Origin: Aeromonas media
Lineage (GTDB): Bacteria > Pseudomonadota > Gammaproteobacteria > Enterobacterales > Aeromonadaceae
Length of the DNA: 52,405 nt
Direction of reading: 5' to 3'
Assembly: GCF_000819985.1 (NCBI RefSeq)
Contig: NZ_CDBZ01000162.1
Coordinates: forward strand, 1 to 52,405
Positions 20,709 to 29,680 of the stretch are shown piece by piece. How positions within the stretch are numbered: position 1 is the stretch's first letter; every line of letters begins with the position of its first letter. A model generated the notes under the pieces. It saw only the letters and a program-made list of their open reading frames with translations. It was not told the origin of the DNA and made no database searches. A program made the translations under genes and the position numbers.

Positions 20709-20737
20709 AATCTAGAGCAGCCAGAATGTAGCGTCAA
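20709..20737 (-). promoter_or_regulatory. Sigma-70-type promoter for the candidate sRNA
   Basis: On the minus strand, -35 TTGACG and -10 TAGATT are separated by exactly 17 nt, with an AT-rich tract just upstream. Predicted start of transcription is near 20702. Confidence 0.55.
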
Positions 20738-20773
20738 TGTAAAAATTAGAGCTTAAACACCAAACAACAATCA

Positions 20774-20787
20774 TTACGTTAACGTAA
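20774..20787. promoter_or_regulatory. Perfect 14-bp operator-like palindrome
   Basis: TTACGTTAACGTAA is perfectly self-complementary and overlaps a second inverted pair (CATTACG at 20772, CGTAATG ending 20795). It lies 36 bp upstream of the candidate sRNA -35 box and about 340 bp upstream of yeaG. The core ACGTTAACGT resembles operators attributed to LiuR, a MerR-family regulator of branched-chain amino acid breakdown; that link is from memory and tentative. Confidence 0.55.
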
Positions 20788-21129
20788 GCGTAATGAAAAT
20801 TCAGCCCTTCTCCTCTGCCACCCTTGCCCTGCCTGCACTTCGATTCCACAAACCGGGAAACCATCATTTCCTGCTCCTGCCACACAAACATTTATTTTTT
20901 ATGTCTTTGACATTTGCATCACTGTCGTGGCAAAAATAATTTAACAGTCAGTAACATAGAGATGTCATTGGCTGCCTCTTCCCGCATGAGGATCGGGAAG
21001 CTCCCGTACAAACTTAAACCAACGATGCGATGGATTACTGGGGGCTGTTGACTAGGCTTAAGAGGTAAACAGAACAAAAGTAGTGATCCACTCTTTTTCA
21101 GGGTAAGCGACTATAACGAGGGCTAAGTT

Positions 21130-23052
21130 ATGGGCATCTTCGAGCACTATCAACAGCGGTATGAGAAGGCCAGAGAGGAGGAGTACAGCATCCAGGAGTT
21201 TCTGGATATGTGCAAACAGGACAAATCCTGCTACGCCTCCGCAGCTGAACGACTGCTGGTTGCCATCGGCGAACCGGAAATGATCGATACCTCCGTCAAT
21301 CCGCGCCTCAGCCGCCTCTTTTCCAACCGCGTCGTCGCACGCTATCCCGCTTTCAAAGACTTCTATGGCATGGAAGAGGCCATCGAGCAGATCGTCTCCT
21401 ACCTCAAGCACTCCGCCCAGGGACTGGAAGAGAAGAAGCAGATCCTCTATCTACTCGGCCCCGTTGGCGGCGGCAAATCTTCGCTGGCCGAGAAACTCAA
21501 GTCCCTGATGCAAAAAGTGCCCATCTATCGCATCAAAGGATCGCCGGTCAACGACCACCCCTTCTGCCTGTTCGACATCGAGGAGGACGGCGAGATCCTG
21601 GAAAAAGAGTACGGTATCCCACGCCGCTACCTGAGGCCCATCATGTCCCCTTGGGCGGCCAAGCGGCTGCATGAGTTTGGCGGCGACATCACCAAATTCA
21701 AAGTGGAGAAGGTCAACCCCTCCATCCTGGATCAGATTGCCATCGCCAAGACAGAACCTGGCGATGACAACAACCAGGACATCTCCTCCCTGGTGGGCAA
21801 GGTCGACATCCGCATGCTGGAGCACTATGCCCAGGATGATGCCGATGCCTACTCTTACTCAGGGGCGCTGTGCAAGGCGAACCAGGGGATGATGGAATTC
21901 GTAGAGATGTTCAAGGCCCCCATCAAGGTACTGCACCCCTTGCTGACCGCGACCCAGGAAGGAAACTACAACGGCACCGAGGGGCTCTCCGCCCTCCCCT
22001 TCGACGGCATCCTGCTTGCCCACTCCAACGAATCCGAGTGGCAGCAGTTCCGCAACAACAAGAACAACGAAGCCTTCCTCGACCGGGTATACATCGTCAA
22101 GGTGCCTTATTGCCTGCGCGTCTCGGAAGAGGTGAAGATCTACGAGAAACTGCTGTTCAACAGCGAGCTGACCGAGGCCAAGTGCGCCCCGGGCACCCTG
22201 GAGCTGCTGGGCCAGTTCTCGGTGCTGTCGCGGCTCAAGGAACCGGAAAACTCCAGCCTCTACTCCAAGATGCGGGTCTATGACGGCGAGAGCCTCAAAG
22301 ATACAGATCCCAAGGCGAAGAGCTATCAGGAGTACCGCGACTACGCCGGTGTCGACGAGGGCATGAACGGCCTCTCCACCCGCTTTGCGTTCAAGATCCT
22401 CTCCCGTGTCTTCAACTTCGACCATGCGGAAGTGGCGGCCAACCCTGTCCACCTCTTCTATGTGCTGGAGCAGCAGATCGAGCGCGAGCAGTTCCCGCAG
22501 GAGCTGCACGATCGCTACCTTGAGTTCATCAAGGGCTATCTGACCCCGCGCTACGTGGAGTTCATCGGCAAGGAGATCCAGACCGCCTATCTCGAGTCAT
22601 ATTCAGAGTACGGGCAGAACATCTTCGATCGCTACGTCACCTACGCCGACTTCTGGATCCAGGATCAGGAGTACCGTGATCCCGAGACCGGCCAGCTCTT
22701 TGATCGGTCGTCGCTCAACAGTGAGCTGGAGAAAATTGAGAAACCCGCCGGGATCAGCAACCCGAAGGATTTTCGCAACGAGATCGTCAACTTCGTGCTG
22801 CGTGCACGGGCCAACAATGCAGGCCGTAACCCCAACTGGACCAGTTACGAGAAGCTGCGCACCGTGATCGAGAAGAAGATGTTCTCCAACACGGAAGAGC
22901 TGCTGCCGGTTATCTCCTTCAACAGCAAAACCTCGGCCGAGGAGCAGAAGAAGCACGATAACTTTGTCGAACGGATGATGGAGAAAGGCTACACCCGTAA
23001 ACAGGTGCGTCTGCTCTCCGAATGGTATCTCAGGGTACGCAAGTCATCCTGA
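21130..23052 (+). CDS. yeaG: PrkA/YeaG family AAA+ serine protein kinase
   Basis: The 640-residue protein matches E. coli YeaG (644). It has an N-terminal PrkA AAA+ domain with Walker A LGPVGGGKSS (K116), followed by the C-terminal PrkA kinase-like region. YeaG homologues are stationary-phase/starvation proteins; in E. coli yeaGH are under sigma-S and nitrogen control. GAGGG precedes the ATG. It is first of three tightly spaced genes (24 nt to yeaH, 10 nt to ycgB), a layout conserved across proteobacteria. The ~340 bp upstream is AT-rich and promoter-like, but I could not assign a definite sigma-54 or sigma-S promoter. Confidence 0.95.
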   Translation: MGIFEHYQQRYEKAREEEYSIQEFLDMCKQDKSCYASAAERLLVAIGEPEMIDTSVNPRLSRLFSNRVVARYPAFKDFYGMEEAIEQIVSYLKHSAQGLEEKKQILYLLGPVGGGKSSLAEKLKSLMQKVPIYRIKGSPVNDHPFCLFDIEEDGEILEKEYGIPRRYLRPIMSPWAAKRLHEFGGDITKFKVEKVNPSILDQIAIAKTEPGDDNNQDISSLVGKVDIRMLEHYAQDDADAYSYSGALCKANQGMMEFVEMFKAPIKVLHPLLTATQEGNYNGTEGLSALPFDGILLAHSNESEWQQFRNNKNNEAFLDRVYIVKVPYCLRVSEEVKIYEKLLFNSELTEAKCAPGTLELLGQFSVLSRLKEPENSSLYSKMRVYDGESLKDTDPKAKSYQEYRDYAGVDEGMNGLSTRFAFKILSRVFNFDHAEVAANPVHLFYVLEQQIEREQFPQELHDRYLEFIKGYLTPRYVEFIGKEIQTAYLESYSEYGQNIFDRYVTYADFWIQDQEYRDPETGQLFDRSSLNSELEKIEKPAGISNPKDFRNEIVNFVLRARANNAGRNPNWTSYEKLRTVIEKKMFSNTEELLPVISFNSKTSAEEQKKHDNFVERMMEKGYTRKQVRLLSEWYLRVRKSS

Positions 23053-23076
23053 CCCTGCCGTGTTCAAGGGGGAGTT

Positions 23077-24348
23077 ATGGCGCATTTTATCGACCGCAGG
23101 CTCAACGGCAAAAACAAAAGCGCTGTCAATCGGCAGCGCTTCATCCGCCGCTACAAGAAGCAGATCAAACAAGCGGTCTCGGTTGCTGTCTCCAAGCGCA
23201 GCATTCAGGACGTGGACAAGGGCGAGAGCATCAGCATCCCGACCAAGGACATCGGTGAACCCCATTTCCATCAAGGCCAAGGCGGTAAACGGGAGATGGT
23301 GCACCCGGGCAACGATCAGTTCGTTTCCGGTGACAAGATTGACCGCCCCAAGGGAGGGGGCAGCGGTCAGGGTGGAGGCGAAGGCCAGGCCTCGGATCAG
23401 GGAGAGGGTGCTGACGACTTCGTGTTTCAGATCTCCAAGGATGAGTATCTTGACCTGCTGTTTGAGGATCTGGAGCTGCCACGGTTGCAGAAGACCCAGC
23501 TCAATCAGCTGATGGAGATGAAGACCTACCGAGCTGGCTACACCTCCAACGGGGTGCCCGCCAACATCAATGTGGTGCGCTCGCTGCAAAACTCGCTGGC
23601 GCGGCGCATGGCGCTGCAGGCGGGCAAGAAGCGCCAGATGCACGAGCTGGAGGAGCGGCTGGCCCTGCTGGCTGTCGATCCCAACGAACATTTTGCCGAG
23701 ATGGCACAGCTCAAAAAAGAGATCAGGGAGCTGAAACAGCGGATCGAGGCAGTGCCCTTCATCGACACCTTCGATCTCAAGTTCAACAACTTCGTCAAAC
23801 GGCCCGTGCCCTCCAGTCAGGCGGTGATGTTCTGCCTGATGGATGTCTCCGGCTCCATGGATCAGGCCACCAAGGAGATGGCCAAGCGTTTCTATATCCT
23901 GCTCTATCTGTTCCTGAGCCGGACCTACAAGAACGTCGAGGTAGTCTACATTCGCCACCACACCCAGGCCAAGGAGGTGGATGAACACGAGTTCTTCTAC
24001 TCCCAGGAGACCGGTGGCACCATCGTCTCCAGCGCGCTCAAGATGATGAACGACATCATCAACGAGCGTTATCCGGCCAACCAGTGGAATATCTATGCGG
24101 CGCAGGCATCAGATGGTGACAACTGGGCGGATGACTCACCGCAATGCCGGGAGATCCTGATGCGCGACATCATGCCGCGGGTGCGCTACTACTCCTACAT
24201 CGAGATCACCACCCGCGCTCACCAGACTCTGTGGCACGAGTATGAGTCGGTGGCCGACCAATACCCCCACTTCGCGATGGAACATATTCGCAAGGTTGAG
24301 GACATCTATCCGGTGTTCCGGGAGTTGTTCAAGAAGCAAGCGGCTTGA
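23077..24348 (+). CDS. yeaH: YeaH/DUF444 family von Willebrand A-like protein
   Basis: The 423-residue protein has a basic N-terminus ([19 protein letters not shown]), a low-complexity glycine/glutamine linker around residues 92-110, a charged coiled-coil-like stretch (about 185-225) and a VWA-like domain with the MIDAS motif DVSGS (256-260). Length matches E. coli YeaH (427). The function is unresolved. Constant linkage to the PrkA kinase and SpoVR suggests they act together, with the VWA domain as a metal-dependent protein-binding part. GGGGGAG precedes the ATG. Confidence 0.95.
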   Translation: MAHFIDRRLNGKNKSAVNRQRFIRRYKKQIKQAVSVAVSKRSIQDVDKGESISIPTKDIGEPHFHQGQGGKREMVHPGNDQFVSGDKIDRPKGGGSGQGGGEGQASDQGEGADDFVFQISKDEYLDLLFEDLELPRLQKTQLNQLMEMKTYRAGYTSNGVPANINVVRSLQNSLARRMALQAGKKRQMHELEERLALLAVDPNEHFAEMAQLKKEIRELKQRIEAVPFIDTFDLKFNNFVKRPVPSSQAVMFCLMDVSGSMDQATKEMAKRFYILLYLFLSRTYKNVEVVYIRHHTQAKEVDEHEFFYSQETGGTIVSSALKMMNDIINERYPANQWNIYAAQASDGDNWADDSPQCREILMRDIMPRVRYYSYIEITTRAHQTLWHEYESVADQYPHFAMEHIRKVEDIYPVFRELFKKQAA

Positions 24349-24358
24349 GGGATCACAT

Positions 24359-25879
24359 ATGGTAGAAACCGCGAGAAAAATAGCGCCGCTGGACGATGGG
24401 CCTGACTGGAACTTCGATCTGCTGGAGATCTATCACCAGGAGATTGCCCGGGTTGCCAAGTTTTATCGGCTGGATACCTATCCCAACCAGATCGAGGTGA
24501 TCACCGCCGAGCAGATGATGGATGCCTACTCCAGCGTCGGTATGCCCATCGGCTACCAGCACTGGTCATTCGGCAAACGCTTCATCCATACCGAGCGCAA
24601 CTACAAGCGCGGCCAGATGGGGTTGGCTTATGAAATTGTCATCAACTCAGATCCCTGCATCGCCTACCTGATGGAAGAGAACACCATGCCGATGCAGGCC
24701 CTGGTGATGGCTCACGCCTGCTACGGCCACAACTCTTTTTTCAAGAACAACTACCTGTTCAAGGCCTGGACCGATGCCTCCTCCATCATCGACTACCTGC
24801 TGTTTGCCAAGAACTACATCACCGAATGCGAGGAAAAACACGGTATCGATGCCGTCGAGCGCCTGCTTGACTCCTGCCATGCCCTGATGAACTTCGGGGT
24901 AGATCGCTACAAGCGGCCCCAGAAGATCTCCCTGGCAGAGGAGAAACGTCGCCAGAAGGCACGGGAAGATTACCTGCAAACCCAGGTCAACGAACTGTGG
25001 CGCACCCTGCCCAAGCAGCACAAGGCAACCGGTATCGAGGACAGACGCTATCCAGCCGAACCTCAGGAAAACATCCTCTACTTCATCGAGAAGAACGCCC
25101 CCCTGCTGGAACCCTGGCAGCGAGAAGTGGTGCGCATCGTGCGCAAGATCAGCCAGTACTTCTACCCGCAGAAGCAGACCCAGGTGATGAACGAGGGGTG
25201 GGCCACCTTCTGGCACTACACCATCCTTAACCACCTCTATGATGAGGGGAAGATCAGCGATCGCTTCATGATAGAGGTGCTGCACAGCCACACCAACGTG
25301 GTGTACCAACCCCCCTACAACAGCCGCTACTACTCGGGGATCAACCCCTATGCCCTCGGCTTTGCCATGTTCACCGACCTGCGCCGCATCTGCGAACACC
25401 CGACCGAGGAGGACAGATACTGGTTCCCCGATTACGCCGGCACCAACTGGGTCGATACCTTGCACTTCGCCATGCAGAACTTCAAGGACGAGAGCTTCAT
25501 CAGCCAGTTCCTCAGTCCCAAGGTGATGCGCGACATGAAGCTGTTTGCCATCGATGACGACGATCTGAAGAACTACCTCAAGGTCTCCGCCATCCACAAC
25601 GAGGAGGGTTACCGTCTGGTACGCAACACCCTGTCTGCCCAATACAACCTGAGCAATCTGGAGCCCAACATTCAGGTCTACAACGTGGCGGTAAAGGGGG
25701 ATCGCTCCCTCACCCTGCGCTACGTGCCCCACAACCGCATCCCCCTTGGCGAGTCGCGGCACGAGGTGCTCAAGCATCTGCACCAGCTGTGGGGATTCGA
25801 TGTGGTGCTGGAGCAGGATAACGGCGAGCTCACCGCAGACATCATAGGGCGCTGCCCGGATCGCAAGAGTCTGACCTGA
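24359..25879 (+). CDS. ycgB: SpoVR family protein
   Basis: The 506-residue protein is a full-length SpoVR/YcgB homologue (E. coli YcgB, 510). Conserved blocks include YPNQIEVITAEQMMDAYSSV, HWSFGKRF, YLMEENTMPMQALVMAHACY GHNSFFKNN, MNEGWATFWHY and YNSRYYSGINPYALGF. The open frame begins inside yeaH, but the ATG at 24359, 10 nt after the yeaH stop and preceded by GAGGGATC, gives the family N-terminus (MVETARKIAPL). The role is unknown outside sporulation; in non-sporulating bacteria it is a stationary-phase gene. It is the last gene of the yeaG-yeaH-ycgB unit and is closed by a strong terminator. Confidence 0.95.
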   Translation: MVETARKIAPLDDGPDWNFDLLEIYHQEIARVAKFYRLDTYPNQIEVITAEQMMDAYSSVGMPIGYQHWSFGKRFIHTERNYKRGQMGLAYEIVINSDPCIAYLMEENTMPMQALVMAHACYGHNSFFKNNYLFKAWTDASSIIDYLLFAKNYITECEEKHGIDAVERLLDSCHALMNFGVDRYKRPQKISLAEEKRRQKAREDYLQTQVNELWRTLPKQHKATGIEDRRYPAEPQENILYFIEKNAPLLEPWQREVVRIVRKISQYFYPQKQTQVMNEGWATFWHYTILNHLYDEGKISDRFMIEVLHSHTNVVYQPPYNSRYYSGINPYALGFAMFTDLRRICEHPTEEDRYWFPDYAGTNWVDTLHFAMQNFKDESFISQFLSPKVMRDMKLFAIDDDDLKNYLKVSAIHNEEGYRLVRNTLSAQYNLSNLEPNIQVYNVAVKGDRSLTLRYVPHNRIPLGESRHEVLKHLHQLWGFDVVLEQDNGELTADIIGRCPDRKSLT

Positions 25880-25897
25880 TAGGCAGACAAGAAGCAT

Positions 25898-25927
25898 AAA
25901 AAAACGCGCCATTCGGCGCGTTTTTTC
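25898..25927. terminator. Bidirectional terminator between ycgB and fadR
   Basis: Stem AACGCGCC / GGCGCGTT with ATTC loop, flanked by seven A on the left and T-run on the right. It can serve both convergent genes. Confidence 0.92.
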
Positions 25928-25939
25928 TGGTGACCTTCA

Positions 25940-26653
25940 TCAGTTATCGCACAGATTGCTCGGCATGTCCTGGCGCAGACGGGTCCACAACTTGCCCGAT
26001 TCGATACCGTACTGACGCACCGTCATGAACACGGCCTCGTGATTCTTGGTCTCGGCCAAGCCCAGCAGCGTCTTGTAATAGGCATCCGCCGTCTCGCGCG
26101 CCTGCTTGTCGGAGAAGTAATAACGTCCGACCCTGCTGTACAACCCCTTGAACCCGTTGAGGATCAAGGCATAGATAGGATTACCTGAAGCAAACGAGAG
26201 CTGGTGATGCAGGCGGTAATCGAACTCGGCATAGGCTTCAGCCGAATTGTCGACCTCATCGGCCCCGCGCAGGATCTCGGCGGCTTGCTCCGGGTTGTTG
26301 CGAATGGCGCCACGGATGAAGATGGTGCAGATGTTGGTGCGAGCCGACAGCAGTTGGGCCACCAGATCCGGCACCTTGTCCTGATCGAGCCGTGCCAGGG
26401 TCTCCAGGATGTTGAGGCCCGAGGTTTCCCAGAAGTTGTTGACCTTGGTCGGTTTGCCATGCTGGATGGTGAGCCAGCCATCGCGGGCAAGGCGCTGCAG
26501 CACTTCGCGCAAGGTAGTGCGAGTCACGCCAATCAGCTCGGACAGTTCGCGCTCCGCCGGCAGAATGGACCCTGGAGGAAAGCGATTGTTCCAGATGGAC
26601 TCGATGATGTATTCCTCGGCAAACCCGGCAGGGCTTTGCGCTTTTATGACCAT
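25940..26653 (-). CDS. fadR: Fatty acid metabolism regulator FadR
   Basis: The 237-residue GntR-family protein is nearly identical to E. coli FadR through the winged helix: [56 protein letters not shown], then [19 protein letters not shown]. The C-terminal acyl-CoA-binding helical domain (FCD-like) follows, with [21 protein letters not shown]. FadR represses fatty-acid degradation and activates unsaturated fatty-acid synthesis, releasing DNA on long-chain acyl-CoA. I start at ATG 26653, the conserved start, rather than the frame opening at 26710. It is divergent from nhaB and convergent with ycgB, the same order as in E. coli. Confidence 0.97.
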   Translation of the reverse strand: MVIKAQSPAGFAEEYIIESIWNNRFPPGSILPAERELSELIGVTRTTLREVLQRLARDGWLTIQHGKPTKVNNFWETSGLNILETLARLDQDKVPDLVAQLLSARTNICTIFIRGAIRNNPEQAAEILRGADEVDNSAEAYAEFDYRLHHQLSFASGNPIYALILNGFKGLYSRVGRYYFSDKQARETADAYYKTLLGLAETKNHEAVFMTVRQYGIESGKLWTRLRQDMPSNLCDN

Positions 26654-26986
26654 GTAGTGACTCTGTTGTAGTACGTAAAAAGGCTCACGAATAATAGCAA
26701 AGCCGGTCATGCTGGCAAGCAGAAGGTCAGTCCTCTGCTCACATTAACCGGATCTTTTTGTTAATAATATGTATGCGATAACATGACTGGAGCCAACCAA
26801 GACCAAATGATGGTGATATCGGCGCCTCGCCACTGGGCAAGCATCGTGGCGTTATTTATAGTTAGCGCTCCCTTGATTAAAATCATGTGCAATCAATTTG
26901 ATAAAGGTGAATATCCGGATGTTCGGGTCGAGTCGGGCTCGACTGCATAGACGCAGATACCAACAACAAAACAGAGAACCATCATT
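26654..26986. other. fadR-nhaB divergent intergenic region
   Basis: A 333-bp AT-rich promoter region with no gene. AGAAGGTCAGTCCTCT at 26721-26736 weakly resembles a FadR operator (GGTC-N-GACC core, one half imperfect), which would fit autoregulation. A GTCGAG / CTCGAC hairpin at 26927-26943 lies in the nhaB leader. Confidence 0.35.
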
Positions 26987-28564
26987 ATGCCAATCAGCCT
27001 AGGGCGCGCTTTTGCAAAGAATTTTTTGGGCAATGCTCCACGGTGGTACAAGATTGCCATCGTCATATTCCTGCTGATCAATCCGATCGTCTTCCATGTG
27101 GATCCCTTCCTGGCTGGCTGGTTGCTGGTCGTCGAGTTCATCTTCACCCTGGCCATGGCGCTCAAGTGTTACCCGCTGCAACCCGGTGGCCTGCTGGCCA
27201 TAGAGGCCGTGCTCATCGGCATGACCTCGGCGAACCAGATCAAGCATGAGCTGGTTGCCAACATCGAAGTGCTGTTGTTGCTGGTGTTCATGGTGGCTGG
27301 CATCTATTTCATGAAACAGCTGCTGCTCTACGTTTTCACCAAGATGCTGGTCCGCATCCATTCCAAGACGTTGCTCTCCCTCGCCTTCTGCCTGGTCTCG
27401 GCCTTCCTGTCGGCCTTCCTCGACGCCCTGACCGTGATCGCCGTGGTGATCAGCGTCGCCACCGGTTTCTACGCCATCTACCACAAGGTGGCCTCGAGCG
27501 ATGAGTCCGGAAATCTGCATCAGGATGACGAAGGGATCGATGAGCTGTCTCGCCAGCACCTGAACGAGTTCCGCGCCTTTTTGCGCAGCCTGATGATGCA
27601 CGCCGCCATCGGCACGGCCCTGGGGGGCGTCTGCACCCTGGTCGGCGAACCCCAGAACCTCATCATCGGTGAGCAGGCGGGCTGGCATTTCGGTGAATTT
27701 GCCATTCGCATGGCCCCAGTCACCATCCCTGTCTTCTTCTGCGGTCTGCTCACCTGCATCCTGGTGGAGAAATTCCGCTGGTTCGGTTATGGCACCAAGT
27801 TGCCAGAGCCCGTGCGCCATATCATGGAAGCCTATGAGCGCGATGAAGATGCCGAGCGCAGCCCGCAAGAGAAGGCCAAGCTGCTGGTCCAGGCGGCTAT
27901 CGCCATCTGGCTGATCACTGGTCTGGCTCTGCATCTGGCGGCGGTGGGCCTGATCGGCCTGACCGTCATAGTCCTCGCGACGTCCTTCACCGGCGTCACC
28001 GAAGAGCATGCGCTCGGCAAGGCTTTCCATGAGGCGCTGCCCTTCACCGCCCTGCTCACCGTGTTCTTCAGCGTGGTAGCGGTGATCATCGATCAACAGC
28101 TGTTCAAGCCGGTGATCCAGTGGGTGCTGGCTGCCAAACCCGAGGATCAGCTCGCGCTCTTTTATCTGGCCAACGGCTTGCTCTCCATGGTGAGCGACAA
28201 CGTCTTCGTCGGTACCGTCTACATCAACGAGGTGAAAACCGCCCTGCTCAATGGCGCCATCAGCCGTGAACATTTCGATCTGTTGGCGGTAGCCATCAAC
28301 ACGGGGACCAACCTGCCGTCAGTGGCCACTCCCAATGGTCAGGCCGCCTTCCTGTTCATGCTGACCTCGGCACTGGCCCCACTGCTGCGCCTCTCCTATG
28401 GCCGCATGGTGTGGATGGCTCTGCCCTACACCCTGGTACTGGGTCTGGTGGGTTTCTTTGCGGTGGAGCAACTGCTCGCCCCTGCCACCGAATGGTTCTA
28501 CCAGGCCGGCTGGCTGACACAGGGCAGCGCCGCCATGCAGACCCTGGCGCCTGCGGCGCACTGA
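26987..28564 (+). CDS. nhaB: Na+/H+ antiporter NhaB
   Basis: The 525-residue protein of about a dozen membrane helices matches Nha[112 protein letters not shown] and [20 protein letters not shown]. It exchanges internal Na+ for H+ at the inner membrane. Length equals the usual NhaB (about 513-530). A weak AGAGAA precedes the ATG. It is followed by dsbB 86 nt downstream, the E. coli order nhaB-dsbB. Confidence 0.97.
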   Translation: MPISLGRAFAKNFLGNAPRWYKIAIVIFLLINPIVFHVDPFLAGWLLVVEFIFTLAMALKCYPLQPGGLLAIEAVLIGMTSANQIKHELVANIEVLLLLVFMVAGIYFMKQLLLYVFTKMLVRIHSKTLLSLAFCLVSAFLSAFLDALTVIAVVISVATGFYAIYHKVASSDESGNLHQDDEGIDELSRQHLNEFRAFLRSLMMHAAIGTALGGVCTLVGEPQNLIIGEQAGWHFGEFAIRMAPVTIPVFFCGLLTCILVEKFRWFGYGTKLPEPVRHIMEAYERDEDAERSPQEKAKLLVQAAIAIWLITGLALHLAAVGLIGLTVIVLATSFTGVTEEHALGKAFHEALPFTALLTVFFSVVAVIIDQQLFKPVIQWVLAAKPEDQLALFYLANGLLSMVSDNVFVGTVYINEVKTALLNGAISREHFDLLAVAINTGTNLPSVATPNGQAAFLFMLTSALAPLLRLSYGRMVWMALPYTLVLGLVGFFAVEQLLAPATEWFYQAGWLTQGSAAMQTLAPAAH

Positions 28565-28650
28565 TGAAGCGAGGGGTCCTCTGGCCCCTTTCTTTTCAGG
28601 CGGGGCTCTGCTCTAATTCAGCCATTATTTTTCTCTGTGAGATCAATCAG

Positions 28651-29172
28651 ATGATCGAGTTTCTTCGCCGAATTGCCAGTCATCGTCTGGCCTGGGGGCT
28701 GCTGGCCGTTTCCGCCCTCGCCTTCGAGCTGTGCGCCCTCTTCTTCCAGCATGTGCTGGGTCTGCACCCTTGTGTGATGTGCATCTATGAGCGGATCGCC
28801 ATCCTCGGGGTGTTCGCTGCCGGCCTGCTCGGCATGGTGGCGCCAGAGAAGTGGTATCTCCGTTGGAGCGCCATGCTGCTGTGGGGCTACAGTGCCTTCT
28901 GGGGCCTGAAACTGGCGCTCAAGCATGTGGATTACCAGGTGAACCCCTCCCCCTTCAATGTGTGCGAAGGCTTTGTCGACTTCCCAAGCTGGGCGCCCCT
29001 CGATCAGTGGGTGCCCTGGCTCTTTTTCCCGGACGGCGATTGCAGCGAGATCAGCTGGCAGTTCCTGAGTTTCTCCATGCCACAGTGGTTGATCGCCATC
29101 TTCGCCGCCTACCTGCTGGTGTTCGTCGTGGTCGCCATCAGCAACCTGATCAAGGGCCGCTGCTGCAACTGA
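28651..29172 (+). CDS. dsbB: Disulfide bond formation protein DsbB
   Basis: The 173-residue four-helix inner-membrane protein has the two DsbB cysteine pairs: HPCVMCIYER near residues 40-44 and, in the second periplasmic loop, FNVCEGFVDF and GDCSEISWQ. The conserved quinone-contacting arginine follows the first pair (CIYER). It reoxidises DsbA and passes electrons to ubiquinone or menaquinone. The open frame extends far upstream into nhaB, but ATG 28651 gives the family start (MIEFLRRIASHRLAWG). The last 26 codons and the terminator are copied again downstream. Confidence 0.96.
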   Translation: MIEFLRRIASHRLAWGLLAVSALAFELCALFFQHVLGLHPCVMCIYERIAILGVFAAGLLGMVAPEKWYLRWSAMLLWGYSAFWGLKLALKHVDYQVNPSPFNVCEGFVDFPSWAPLDQWVPWLFFPDGDCSEISWQFLSFSMPQWLIAIFAAYLLVFVVVAISNLIKGRCCN

Positions 29173-29225
29173 AGCTGGTCATTCGATATAGATCGCATAC
29201 AAAAGGGAGCCATCGGCTCCCTTTT
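29095..29225. repeat. dsbB-tail repeat, copy 1 (inside dsbB, with its terminator)
   Basis: Covers the last 26 codons of dsbB (29095-29172) and the hairpin AAAAGGGAGCC / GGCTCCCTTTT (29201-29225). This is the functional copy. Confidence 0.85.
29201..29225 (+). terminator. Terminator of dsbB
   Basis: 11-bp stem AAAAGGGAGCC / GGCTCCCTTTT with ATC loop, 28 nt after the dsbB stop. Confidence 0.9.
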
Positions 29226-29289
29226 CCATCAGCGGTGTCAGCCACCCAAGCCGCTCCCATTTCTCCATGCCCCTGACATCTGGCTGGTT

Positions 29290-29422
29290 GCCATCTTCGC
29301 CGCCTACCTGCTGGTGTTCGTCGTGGTCGCCATCGGCAACCTGGTCAAGGGCCGCTGCTGCAACTGACACTGACGATGCCATATAAGACGCATCAAAAAG
29401 GGAGCCATCGGCTCCTTTTTCA
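29290..29422. repeat. dsbB-tail repeat, copy 2 (gene fragment plus terminator)
   Basis: Positions 29290-29367 match 29095-29172 at 76 of 78 bases, including the in-frame stop. The two differences change AISNLIK to AIGNLVK. A hairpin nearly identical to the dsbB terminator follows at about the same distance (29395-29422). It has no start codon or upstream part, so it is a gene fragment. Confidence 0.88.
29395..29422 (+). terminator. Second, duplicated dsbB-type terminator
   Basis: Stem AAAAAGGAGCC-type: AAAAAGGGAGCC / GGCTCCTTTTT with ATC loop, a near copy of the terminator at 29201-29225. Confidence 0.85.
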
Positions 29423-29503
29423 TCTGATGCCCGATCAGCTGCGCCCAGTCCTTGCCCAACCCCTGCTCCCGCGCCTCCATGCTCTCTTCATCGGGTTGGT
29501 GAC

Positions 29504-29634
29504 CAGCGTCGCCGCCTGCTGATGTTTGTAGTAGTCGCGGTTTAAGTACCGTTGTCGCAGCCAAACCAGCGATGCCGGGTTCAGACAGAGACAAACTCGG
29601 ATAACGAAAAGGGGAGCCATCATGGCTCCCCTTT
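29504..29634. repeat. dsbB-tail repeat, degraded copy 3
   Basis: GTCGCCGCC-TGCTGATGTTTGTAGTAGTCGC around 29507-29537 aligns with the same dsbB segment with several substitutions and a 3-base gap, and is again followed by a GGGAGCC / GGCTCCC hairpin (29607-29634). The central part is too diverged for a confident alignment. Confidence 0.55.
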
Positions 29635-29636
29635 CT
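29607..29636. terminator. Third GGAGCC/GGCTCC hairpin, terminator also usable by dedA
   Basis: Stem AAAGGGGAGCCAT / ATGGCTCCCCTTT flanked by A- and T-rich ends; it can act on the minus strand as the dedA terminator, 45 nt past its stop. Confidence 0.8.
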
Positions 29637-29680
29637 TGTGAAAGCAGACTCTGCAGCACGCGACCTTCTTTAACACACCT

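Noticed and set aside
26719..26738. FadR operator between fadR and nhaB
   Set aside because: AGAAGGTCAGTCCTCT shows only part of the consensus and one weak half; noted within the intergenic feature but not called as a site.
29179..29659. Small minus-strand frames in the dsbB-tail repeat tract
   Set aside because: They are the complements of the duplicated dsbB end and terminators and share no family pattern.
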